Origin: Maribacter litopenaei
Lineage (GTDB): Bacteria > Bacteroidota > Bacteroidia > Flavobacteriales > Flavobacteriaceae
Direction: 5' to 3'
Length of the DNA stretch: 64,000 bases
Assembly: GCF_025244665.1 (NCBI RefSeq)
Contig: NZ_CP104205.1
Location: 372,001-436,000 of the forward strand
Within the stretch, counting starts at the first letter, position 1; each line of letters opens with the position of its first letter. Positions 1-8,865 of the stretch are shown piece after piece. The translations under genes were made by a program, and so were the position numbers. The notes beneath the pieces are model-generated. The model saw only the letters and a program-made list of their open reading frames with translations. It did no database searches and was not told the DNA's origin.

Positions 1-1744
1 AGCTTCCGGGTTTCAAAATAGCGTGGAAAGCAATATCGCCCTCGTCCAATTGCGGTATGAACTCACCGCCCATTTTAGTGAACGTGAAGATAGCCACGGC
101 AAAGATGGCCACCGCAATACTAACGACCCATTTTCCTTTTTCCAAGGCATTTAACAATAGGGGCTCATACTTGCGTTGTACCCAATGTACAAAACGGTCG
201 CCCCACGATTTCTTTTCCTTTTTTGGCGGTTTCAGGAATAATGCGGACATCATCGGCACATAGGTCAGACATAAAACCATTGCACCAATCATCGCAAAGA
301 TGAACGTAAGTGCCATAGGCTGGAACATCTTGCCCTCGACACCTTCCAATGCCAAGATGGGTAGGAAAACGATAAGGATTATCAGCTGTCCGAAGAAGGC
401 TGCGTTCATCATTTTTTTGGATGCATCGGCTGCAATTTCGTCACGGTCTTTCTTATCCAAAGATTTCTTTTTAAGCACATAACTGGCCATAAGAAATACA
501 CTCGCTTCCACGATAATGACCGCCCCATCTACGATAATACCAAAGTCGATTGCACCCAAGCTCATCAGGTTCGCCCATACGTCAAAAACATTCATTAGGA
601 TAAAGGCAAACAATAGGGATAGGGGAATGGTCGATGCCACAATCAGTCCGCCACGCCAGTTCCCCAAAAGAAAGACGAGTACAAAAATCACGATGAGCGC
701 GCCTTCCGGAAGATTGTTGCGTACCGTGCCCGTTGTCTCACTTATGAGTTTACTTCTATCCAACAAGGGTTCGATGACCACGCCTTCGGGAAGTGATTTC
801 CGGATTTCCGCCATCCTATCCTTAACGCGGACAATGACCTCGTTTGAGTTTACGCCTTTGAGCATCATCACCAGTCCACCGACGACCTCGCCTTCGCCAT
901 CCTGCGTTAATGCCCCATAGCGAACGGCGGAACTGAAGCGTACATCGGCCACATCGTTTACGGTGATGGGCACACCATTTTCATTTTTAATAACGATTTT
1001 CTTGATGTCATTGAGGTTGCGTACCAAACCTTCACCCCGAATGAAGTTGGCCTGGTGGTTCTTTTCGATGTAGGCACCACCCGTATTCCTATTGTTTGCT
1101 TCCAAAGCTTTAAATACATCGGTAATGGTAAGCCCGATAGCCTTCAATTCGTTGGGGTCAACGGCCACTTCATATTGTTTAATCTTTCCACCTATCGCAT
1201 TGATTTCAACGACGCCAGGCACCATCGCCATTTGTCGTTGTACAATCCAATCCTGCATCGTGCGCAAGTCGGCAAGGGAATACTCGTCCTGAAACTCAGG
1301 CTTGACCTTTAAGGTGTATTGGTACACTTCGCCCAAACCAGTTGTAATAGGTCCCATCGATGGCTGGCCCAATTCCTCCGGAATTTGCTCGCGTACCTCA
1401 GTCAGTTTTTCGGAAACGAGCTGGCGTGGCAAAAAGGTTCCCATATCATCGTCAAAAACTACCGTTACCACCGATAGCCCGAATCGGGAAATCGAACGGA
1501 TTTCCTTGACATCGGGAAGGTTGCTCATCGCCACTTCCACGGGATAGGTTACGAACTGTTCGATATCCTCTGTACCCGGATTGGGCGATTGCGTGATGAC
1601 CTGTACCTGGTTGTTGGTTATATCCGGCACAGCATCTATGGGAACTTGGGTCATACTGTAGATACCGGCACCGATGAGTGCCAGTGTAAGCAGACCGATA
1701 ATAAATTTGTTATTGATTGAAAAATCAATGATTCTGTTAATCAT
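1..1744 (-). CDS. cusA: CusA/CzcA-type heavy-metal RND efflux pump (copy 1, cut by window edge)
   Basis: Inner-membrane proton-driven pump of the HME-RND family, exporting Cu(I)/Ag(I) through a CusCBA-type tripartite complex. The first 581 or so residues are visible and the frame is open from the ATG at 1744 to the window edge, so the gene continues outside. The start reads MINRIIDFSINNKFIIG, a typical RND first transmembrane helix. It is followed by the porter-domain motif VPIDAVPDITNNQ, a DGAVIIVE-type helix-4 stretch, and EFIPQLDEGDIA near residue 560, which opens the second periplasmic domain. It is the last visible gene of the copper block, 145 bp after DUF6660. A second cusA lies at 12484-16280. 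Copper versus other divalent metals is inferred from the neighbours. Confidence 0.93.
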   Translation of the reverse strand, partial: MINRIIDFSINNKFIIGLLTLALIGAGIYSMTQVPIDAVPDITNNQVQVITQSPNPGTEDIEQFVTYPVEVAMSNLPDVKEIRSISRFGLSVVTVVFDDDMGTFLPRQLVSEKLTEVREQIPEELGQPSMGPITTGLGEVYQYTLKVKPEFQDEYSLADLRTMQDWIVQRQMAMVPGVVEINAIGGKIKQYEVAVDPNELKAIGLTITDVFKALEANNRNTGGAYIEKNHQANFIRGEGLVRNLNDIKKIVIKNENGVPITVNDVADVRFSSAVRYGALTQDGEGEVVGGLVMMLKGVNSNEVIVRVKDRMAEIRKSLPEGVVIEPLLDRSKLISETTGTVRNNLPEGALIVIFVLVFLLGNWRGGLIVASTIPLSLLFAFILMNVFDVWANLMSLGAIDFGIIVDGAVIIVEASVFLMASYVLKKKSLDKKDRDEIAADASKKMMNAAFFGQLIILIVFLPILALEGVEGKMFQPMALTFIFAMIGAMVLCLTYVPMMSALFLKPPKKEKKSWGDRFVHWVQRKYEPLLLNALEKGKWVVSIAVAIFAVAIFTFTKMGGEFIPQLDEGDIAFHAILKPGS

Positions 1745-1785
1745 AGATTTAGGTGTTAATTCAGTTAAAAATGAAATTGTGCTTT

Positions 1786-1800
1786 CCCTTCGACTGCGCT
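1786..1800. repeat. Half of a flavobacterial REP-like palindrome
   Basis: CCCTTCGACTGCGCT resembles one arm of the short TTCGACTnnGCTCAG palindromes scattered in many flavobacterial genomes. It sits between cusA copy 1 and the DUF6660 gene. A related half site is inside copA at 7443-7464. The second arm is not seen here, so this may be a decayed copy. Confidence 0.35.
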
Positions 1801-1889
1801 TTGGACAGGCGCGCAAGGCAAATACACCATTTGAAGTTTCCTAAAGCTGAAAACTTCAAAACTGGATATAGTAATCCTGTAAAACTGAA

Positions 1890-2198
1890 TTAAACCTGCG
1901 GGGGCTGAAAGAGAGAGAAAGTAATATCCTTACCGATACTGTCGAAGTGGGAAAAGTTATCCTGTGGAATGGTCGCTTGAAGCGGTTCGAAGTTAGCAAT
2001 ACCAAAGTGTATCGTGTGAACGTGACAGCAGTGGCACTGGCAGAACGGTGAGCAAAGTTCGCAATCGTCACCGTGGTCACCATCAAAATCAACTACTGAA
2101 ACGGTTTGGGAATCGTCGGCGACATCACCAACATCGCTACAAGGCACCACATTGAGCGCCAAGAAGTAAATCGATAATATGATTGCCAAAACTTTCAC
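1890..2198 (-). CDS. DUF6660-like small exported Cys/His-rich protein
   Basis: A 102-residue protein of unknown function. The N-terminus is a hydrophobic signal segment (MKVLAIILSIYFLALNVVPC) and the middle carries a dense cluster of possible soft-metal ligands, CELCSPFCQCHCCHVH at about residues 46-61. It resembles the DUF6660 family, which I recall beside cus/czc efflux genes in Bacteroidota. It lies between cusB and cusA. A periplasmic copper-binding or sensing role is inference from composition and position only. The frame is intact. Confidence 0.75.
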   Translation of the reverse strand: MKVLAIILSIYFLALNVVPCSDVGDVADDSQTVSVVDFDGDHGDDCELCSPFCQCHCCHVHTIHFGIANFEPLQATIPQDNFSHFDSIGKDITFSLFQPPQV

Positions 2199-2242
2199 GA
2201 TGCAAAGATAACAGAATTTCGGTGCAACAGGGTTGCAAAGTC

Positions 2243-3951
2243 CTATTTCAACGAATCAATCACACTACCGCACGTTAACATTGCATCACCATAATAAGGA
2301 TTACGGATTTCTTCTTCGGTGCTCAACCAAACCGCACCTTTATTGTTGTTTGCCATTGGGCATTTTTGAACGTATAGGGGGTTGTCAATGCTTTCGAGAT
2401 TCATTGCTATTGCAACCAAATTTTCATTGAGAATGACGAAATGACTACGTTGGTTTTCTAAATTAGAATTACTTGCAATGGCATCCAGCATTTCAATACT
2501 TTTGGATAGATGGGTTTTGAGCATTTTGTCCAAATCTTTTTGTGATATCACCTTCATTTTTTCGGAAGATACTTTCGCAAAATCGGAAACTTTTTCTGCA
2601 TTACTCGCTACCAAAGCATCTTTGAGTTCAAGGTATGACGGCAAAGCCTTCACAAACTGTTCTTGAAAAGAAGTTGAAAGTGACATTTCCATCGCCATCA
2701 TTTCTTTCTCTTCTTCAGTACTTTGATTCATCATCGATTTCTTCCCCTGCAATTGCGCAGCTGCATCTACGGTAAAAGTGCCATTGGTCACAATCTCATC
2801 GCCATTTTTTAAACCGGATGTAACCGTAAACATATCGCCATTGCGATTGCCAAGAGTAACTTCCCGCATTTCAAAAACAGGTTCGTTGGCGTTGGTTTTG
2901 ATGTACACCAAAGACCGTTCACCCGTCCACATCACAGCACTTGCAGGTATGGTCAGGTTTGATTCCGTATTTACCGTTGTTCCTTCTACTTTGCCAGTTA
3001 CGAACATTCCGGGTTTTAGCATTCCATCGCTATTTTTGAGATTGGCCCGAACGGTTACGGTGCGGGTTTGGGTATTCAGAACAGGGTCTATAAATGAGAC
3101 CGTTGCATCAAATTCCTTATTTGGATAAGCATTTGTCGTTACTGAAATTTTCTGCCCTTTTTTAAACTCTGAAATCTGGTTTTCGTAGGCATCAAATTCC
3201 GCCCATACAGAGTTTAGGTTACTCACCTTTACAATGGGCTGTCCCTGTTTTACATAGTCGCCTTCGGCAGCCATTTTTTCTGAAACCGTTCCGGATACGG
3301 TCGCATAAATCGGAAAGTTCTCTTTGACCTTGCCGGATTCCTCTATGCTATTGATTTGGGCTTCCGAGAGTTTCCAAAGTTTCAGTTTGTTGCGTACCGC
3401 CTTGTATAGTGAGGGTTGCGATTCTTTTAGCGAAGCCGCAGTAATCAATTCTTGCTGAGCAGCTATCAGATTAGGTGCATAAATGGTTGCCAACAATTGC
3501 CCTTTTTGTACTTCCTGACCTTCAAAATTGACGTTGAGCCGTTCAATTCTACCATCGAAATAACTGGCCTGCACCGCATTTTCTTCCTCGTTCATCTTGA
3601 TTTTTCCCGAAAGGGAAATCATATTCTCATCATCTACAGAAGCATTTCCCACGATGGATGTTTGGATGTCCGCCAATGCCATCGCATTTTTGGTCATCTT
3701 TATTTCGTTCATTGCAAGTCCATCAGCACCTGATTCCGCAGGAATTAAATCCATTCCGCAAATGGGACAATCACCTGGTTCGGGTTGCATAATCTGGGGT
3801 GCATCGAGCAGGTCCACATTTGACCTTCCGCTTCTGTGGAATGGTCGTGCTTATCTGTCATAGATTCTTCCGATGAGCCACCGAAAATGAGCCAACCACC
3901 AAGCAGTCCGACAACGACTGCAATAGCGATATATATGAAATTCTTGTTCAT
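2243..3951 (-). CDS. cusB: CusB-type RND periplasmic adaptor with metal-binding and DUF3347 domains (one frameshift)
   Basis: Membrane-fusion protein linking the RND pump to the outer-membrane channel. Order of domains: N-terminal anchor (MNKNFIYIAIAVVVGLLGG); a heavy-metal-binding finger built on WTCSMHP and CPICGMDL; HlyD-like hairpin and barrel domains (GTVSEKMAAEGDYVKQGQPI); and a C-terminal DUF3347 domain with QKCPM and LTCG. The frame breaks at 3793-3799, where TCTGGGG should be TCTGGGGG, i.e. H-P-Q-I-M on the coding strand. Adding one base gives 569 residues. It is 6 bp from the DUF305 gene. The DUF3347 tail closely matches the separate lipoprotein at 8240-8837, so both probably bind the same copper form. 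Confidence 0.9.
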
Positions 3952-3957
3952 AGCTAT

Positions 3958-4437
3958 TTATTTTTCGTTCTGTAATCGTTCAATCATTTCTTTCATTTCG
4001 GCAATTTCCCTGCGCTGTGCCTTGATGATTTCTTCTGCCAGTTTCTTCACCTCCGGGTCTTTGATGTCCGCTCGTTCACTGGTCAATATAGCGATGGAAT
4101 GATGCGGTATCATTGCTTTCATCCATAGTACGTCACCTACTGTGGATTTTTGGTCGCGAACCAAAAACAATGCCCCAAAAAACAAGACCAAACTACCTAA
4201 AAGAATGGCAATATTCTTTTTCTTGTCGGTGTACATCTTCCGCATAAAAAACCACATAATGACTGCCATTGCTGCTATGCCCGGACAGACCATATAGAAG
4301 CGCGTTAGGCTGAACCATACGTGGTCGAGTTCATAGGTGTTGAGATACATTGTGATGTACATTGCTACAAATGAGCAAGCCAGCATCATAAAAAATGTTC
4401 TGTATTTTCCTTTGTTTGCGTGTTTTGAATGTTCCAT
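3958..4437 (-). CDS. DUF305 membrane protein
   Basis: A 159-residue protein with three predicted membrane helices (about residues 12-32, 45-64, 76-95) and a C-terminal DUF305-type segment, DVLWMKAMIPHHSIAI, followed by a charged helix. DUF305 proteins carry a conserved M-IPHH motif and are frequent in copper/silver resistance loci of Bacteroidota. The exact function is unknown. The His pair in MIPHH is a possible metal ligand. It sits 19 bp downstream of the PepSY gene in the same operon and is intact. Confidence 0.85.
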   Translation of the reverse strand: MEHSKHANKGKYRTFFMMLACSFVAMYITMYLNTYELDHVWFSLTRFYMVCPGIAAMAVIMWFFMRKMYTDKKKNIAILLGSLVLFFGALFLVRDQKSTVGDVLWMKAMIPHHSIAILTSERADIKDPEVKKLAEEIIKAQRREIAEMKEMIERLQNEK

Positions 4438-4456
4438 AGTTTTTGAATTTTTGGTG

Positions 4457-5164
4457 TTATTTGTTTCTCTTTTTTATTTTTCTGATTGTTGGTGAACTGA
4501 TATACCATAACAAAAACCCGCTCAATACGGTAATCAATCCAAGTAGGGAAAAGGCACGTAGTACGGTTGTATTGAAATCGTCGCGACCTTCATAATCCAT
4601 CGTATGGGTCATCCATAGAAAGTCGAACCAACGCCAATCCCGATGACGTAGCGTTTGGAATGCGCCATCTTTTTCGGAAACGTAGGCCTTGATGTTTTTA
4701 GGTGTTTCATAGCTGATGACATAGGCCGGAAGCGGTCTGCCACGATACTCGCTATGGCTGCCTACTTGCTCGATGCGCTCGATTCCTTTTACTTGAAGTT
4801 CCGGCAACATATTCCGTTCAGCGATTTTCAGAGCTTCACTTTCTGAGATTACTTTCTTTACTTTGCCTGTCTTGGCATCAAAGAGCTGTTTGTCATTAAT
4901 CCAGTAAAAGGGTTTACCACCGATTTCCCGAAGTTCTACCGAGACTATTGCTTCTTCAAGATTCACTTCGGATGGACTTATCAAACTTGTAAAAGCAGAT
5001 GCCTTTACTGGGTCTTGCCGAAATTGGTCACCGTGTATTTCGTCAATGTCTGTCCAACTAAAATACATCCCACTTATCGTCCACATCAAGAACTGGATGC
5101 CCAAGAAGATGCCCAAATAGCGGTGTACCTTTCTAATTTTTATCGCTGTTTTTCTTTTTACCAT
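4457..5164 (-). CDS. PepSY-domain membrane protein
   Basis: A 235-residue protein with an N-terminal helix beginning at KVHRYLGIFLGIQFLMWTIS, a periplasmic region holding a PepSY repeat (SEALKIAERNMLPEL), and a C-terminal helix near residues 205-222 with a basic tail. This is the PepSY-associated TM architecture found beside copper ATPases in Bacteroidota, distantly related to membrane reductases such as FpvG. Its role is unproven; assisting periplasmic copper handling or reduction is inference. It starts 5 bp after the copA stop and is intact. Confidence 0.82.
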   Translation of the reverse strand: MVKRKTAIKIRKVHRYLGIFLGIQFLMWTISGMYFSWTDIDEIHGDQFRQDPVKASAFTSLISPSEVNLEEAIVSVELREIGGKPFYWINDKQLFDAKTGKVKKVISESEALKIAERNMLPELQVKGIERIEQVGSHSEYRGRPLPAYVISYETPKNIKAYVSEKDGAFQTLRHRDWRWFDFLWMTHTMDYEGRDDFNTTVLRAFSLLGLITVLSGFLLWYISSPTIRKIKKRNK

Positions 5165-5169
5165 ATAAC

Positions 5170-7710
5170 TTAATCAATGTTTGAACCTTTAAGCCTAAGC
5201 GAATTGGCTATGACCGAAACCGAACTGAAACTCATCGCCAAAGCAGCTATCATTGGTGATAGTAAAATCCCAAAAAATGGATAGAGCAATCCCGCAGCAA
5301 TGGGTATTCCCAAGGTGTTGTATATCATCGCAAAAAACAGATTCTGCTTAATGTTTCGCATTACCACATCGCTTAAATTTCTTGCCTTGACAATACCGTG
5401 TAGGTCGCCTTTGACCAAAGTAATGGCAGCACTTTCTATGGCCACATCAGTACCCGTTCCCATTGCGATGCCTACATCGCTTTTTGCCAAAGCAGGTGCA
5501 TCATTGATACCGTCACCTGCCATCGCCACGACTTTTCCATTTTCTTGTAGTTTTTCAACTTCCTGCAATTTGTTTTCGGGAAGCATTCCCGCTTGAAAAT
5601 CTGCAAGATTGAGTTCGTTGGCCACTGCCTGAGCTGTATCGTGGTTGTCGCCCGTGAGCATAATCACATCGATTCCCTTGTCCTGTAATTCCTTGATGGC
5701 CTTGGCACTCGTTTTCTTAATTTTATCACCAATTACTACATAACCGACAAGGTTTCCATCAATCGCGAGATAGGAAACGGTTTTGCCCTGCTTTTGGAAG
5801 AATTGGGCTTTTTCTTCCATTTCTTTGGAAAGCGTCGCCTTTGCATATTCCATCATTTTGGCATTTCCTAAAGCCACCTTTTTACCGTTTACATTACCTT
5901 CAACACCTTTACCGGTTACGGCATTGAACCCGTCGGCTTTTAAGAAATCAGCTTTTTGTTCTTTGCCGTATTTGATGGTGGCTTCCGCAAGGGGATGCTC
6001 ACTTTGATTATTCAGGGAAACAATGTATTGCAGTACTTCGCTATCGCTGAAACCGTTATCAAAAGACCCCATTTTTTCCACCGTGGGTTTTCCTTCGGTA
6101 ATCGTTCCCGTTTTATCCACGATAAGGGTATCTACCTTATCCATTTTTTCAAGTGCCTCTGCATTCTTGATGAGCACCCCATTTTGTGCACCCTTACCCA
6201 CACCGACCATCACGGACATCGGTGTTGCCAATCCCAATGCACAGGGACAGGCGATAATCAAAACGGCAATGGCATTGACCAAGGCATACACATAAGCTGG
6301 TTCAGTCCCCAAATTGCCCAAATCCCAAAAGTGATTACGGCGATGATGACCACGATGGGCACAAAGTAACCTGAAACGGTATCGGCCAGTTTTTGGATAG
6401 GCGCACGGCTACGACTGGCATCATTGACCATTTGGATGATTTGTGAAAGCAAAGTGTCGGAACCTACCTTTTCCGCTTTCATAAGGAAAGACTGGTTGCC
6501 GTTGATAGTTCCGCTACTGACTTTATCATCGGTTGACTTGTTGACTGGAATGGGTTCGCCCGTTATCATCGATTCATCGATGGATGTTTCGCCTTCGGTG
6601 ATAACACCATCAACGGGAATTTTATCGCCCGGTTTTACCCGAAGAATATCGCCCAATTCAATTTGGTCGATGGCCACTTCCTGTTCCTCACCATCCACGA
6701 CTTTAACTGCCTTATTTGGCGCCAGTTTTAAAAGTTCCTTGACCGCGGAATTTGTCTTGCTATGGGCTCGGGCTTCCAATAGTTGGCCAAGTAAAACTAA
6801 CGTGAGAATGACCGTGGCCGCTTCAAAATACACGTGTACGGTGCCCGCTTCGGTCTTGAACTGGTCCGGGAAAAAGTCCGGCATCAGCATCCCGAATACA
6901 CTAAACAACCAAGCTACACCAGCACCGATGCCAATGAGCGTGAACATATTGAGGTTCCACGTTTTTATGCTTCGATAAGCACGCTCGAAGAACATCCAAG
7001 TGGCATAGAACACCACGGGTAGGGAAAGTGCAAACTGAATCCAGTTCCAGTATTTCAGTTCCAAAATATCGTATAGCGGATTGTTGCTGACCATTTCGGA
7101 CATCGCAATGATGAAAATAGGCAGTGTAAAGGCCGTGGCTATCCAGAACTTTTTGAGCAGTTTTTTATAGGTTTTTTCCTCTGCGGACAAATCGGCTTCA
7201 TCGGTACCAAGTCCATCCCACAAATGGGGCAGCTTCCCGGTTCATCCTTTACAATTTCAGGATGCATTGGGCACGTCCATTGTTCGCTGCGGGAACTGGC
7301 GGAAAAGCTTTGCTCTTCCACCAAATCCATTCCACAGACAGGGCAATCGCCTGGCTTGTCATAAGTATTATCGCCTTCACAGTGCATCGGGCAGTAGAAC
7401 GTTCCGGTTCCCTTGCCTTTTGGTTTTTGCTTTTTCGCTTTCGTACTTCGACTATGCTCAGTATTAACTTTAGCCGAATCATCCTTGTGATGATGTTTGC
7501 CGATTTGTGAATGCTATACGAACCACCATCTTGCTTTAGAGCTTCCTGAAATGATTCGATAGGAATATGCGATTCCATTTCAATGACCGCTTCAGATTTT
7601 TCCAAATCGACCAATACATCAATTACACCGTCCACTTTAGAGAGCGTTTTCTCGACGTGGGTTCTGCAACCGTTACAGGTCATTCCGTGTATGTGATAGG
7701 TGTGTTTCAT
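5170..7710 (-). CDS. copA: CopA-type Cu(I)-exporting P1B ATPase (three frameshifts)
   Basis: ATP-driven export of Cu(I) from cytoplasm to periplasm. Domains: N-terminal HMA (GMTCNGC, residues 8-14); a basic His/Lys linker; two metal-binding fingers (YCPMHC...CPVCGMDL and WTCPMHP...CPICGMDL); eight-helix P1B core with TGEPIPV, the CPC ion site in [12 protein letters not shown], the phosphorylation site DKTGTITEG and hinge [10 protein letters not shown]. Breaks: 7500-7503 (TCGG for TCTGG), about 7200 (CCGAT for CCAGAT, restoring VPDEADL) and about 6305 (GGACT for GGACCT, restoring WGPEPAY). Correction gives 847 residues. The linker contains a REP-like half palindrome. It lies 73 bp downstream of the haem-binding gene. 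Confidence 0.95.
7443..7464. repeat. REP-like half palindrome inside the copA linker
   Basis: GTACTTCGACTATGCTCAGTAT matches the common flavobacterial TACTTCGACTnnGCTCAGTA short palindrome arm. Here it is translated as part of the low-complexity linker between the HMA domain and the first metal-binding finger of CopA ([10 protein letters not shown]). No second arm is seen nearby. Confidence 0.45.
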
Positions 7711-7783
7711 TACTTTACTAATTTGTGTCTGTTACGGAAAGGGTTACTACGAACCATCATACTACCCTTCCCGCAGCAGGACT

Positions 7784-8239
7784 TTATTCCAAGCTATCTT
7801 TTAGTTTATTCATATAGTCAATTACTGCTGTTTTGTTCGCCTCAGAAAAAATTGCATCCCGATGAATTAGCGTGTAACTATCCAAAGGCATTTCCCCATC
7901 CTCGATCTGGTTTATGATAGACCGTAATTTGCTATTTTTCCTTCGGTCGGAAAGGTTGCCCCATTCGTTGAAATTCAGCTCTGCCTTTCCTTCTTTGATA
8001 TGATGTTCCAAGTACCAAGAAGAGGGTTGTACCTTGCTGTACCAAGGATAATCGGTATTATTGCTATGGCAATCATAGCAGGAAACCTGCAACGATTGTT
8101 CTACCGTTGCAGGTACATTGTTCACGAGCATAAAATCGGTTTGTGGTACGGTTTCACTCTGGTTATAGTCCACAGGAAAAAACTGGATGACCACAAAGGC
8201 AACCAATGCTATCCACGCTATGATTTTTACTATTTTCAC
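7784..8239 (-). CDS. Haem-binding domain protein (monohaem c-type)
   Basis: A 151-residue exported protein with an N-terminal hydrophobic signal (KIIAWIALVAFVVIQFFPVDY), one haem c site C-Y-D-C-H at about residues 54-58 followed by SNNTDYPWYSKVQPSSWYL, and a conserved WGNLSDRRKNSKLRSI segment. This matches the Haem_bd family (PF14376 as I recall it). The GTG start directly follows the TAA of the DUF3347 gene (TAAGTG), so translational coupling is likely. A role in electron transfer during periplasmic copper oxidation is inference. Confidence 0.85.
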   Translation of the reverse strand: MKIVKIIAWIALVAFVVIQFFPVDYNQSETVPQTDFMLVNNVPATVEQSLQVSCYDCHSNNTDYPWYSKVQPSSWYLEHHIKEGKAELNFNEWGNLSDRRKNSKLRSIINQIEDGEMPLDSYTLIHRDAIFSEANKTAVIDYMNKLKDSLE

Positions 8240-8837
8240 TTAGTTGATTTCACGTTGCACCTTACCACATTTTAGCATTTGGGCACCGAAATAGGGGTTT
8301 CTGATTTCTTCATTCATACTTAGCCAAGCACCGCCTTTATTGTTATCGTACATTGGGCAGTACTGCTCATAAATGGTCATTGAAGTTCCCGTTATCGCCA
8401 CCATATCGGTCATATCCTTGCTAAGCGTTTTAAAATGCTCGCGTTGGTGGGCTATATCGCTCTCGCCAATATGCTCGGCGTGTTCGGTGGCATCCTCAAT
8501 GATATCGTTTAGTTCGTTCTGCTCGCTGTCCGAGTAGCTCGATGCATCAAAGGATTTGAGCGATTGTGCCAAGGTGTTGCCCAGTTCCTTTGCTTTGGAA
8601 TTGTCATCGTTGACCAAAGCGTCCTTCAAGTTGAAATAGTCCTTCAATATCGCTTCTGCCTTGGCATCTTGGCTGTTATCCATAGCCATATCTTCCTTTA
8701 TCATCCATCTTTTCTTGATGTATTTCATTGCTCATTGGCTTGGCGGGTTCGTTCTTATTTCCGTCCTTGCAGGAAACTGTTACCATCACTACGGTAGCAA
8801 GTGCCATTGTACCTATCGTTCTCTTTACTGTTTTCAT
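8240..8837 (-). CDS. DUF3347 lipoprotein (one frameshift)
   Basis: The ATG at 8837 opens a lipoprotein signal ([20 protein letters not shown] then VSCKD) that shifts frame near 8690, in an AAA run, into the main frame. Correction gives 198 residues. The body is a helical DUF3347 domain ending in [17 protein letters not shown] and MLKCG. The same CPM...NNKG...EEIRNPY...CG pattern ends CusB, so the two Cys and Met residues are candidate copper ligands. The protein probably sits on the periplasmic side as a metallochaperone, which is inference. It begins 28 bp after the multicopper oxidase. Confidence 0.82.
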
Positions 8838-8865
8838 TTTGTGTTTGTTTTAAATTGTTACTTTG

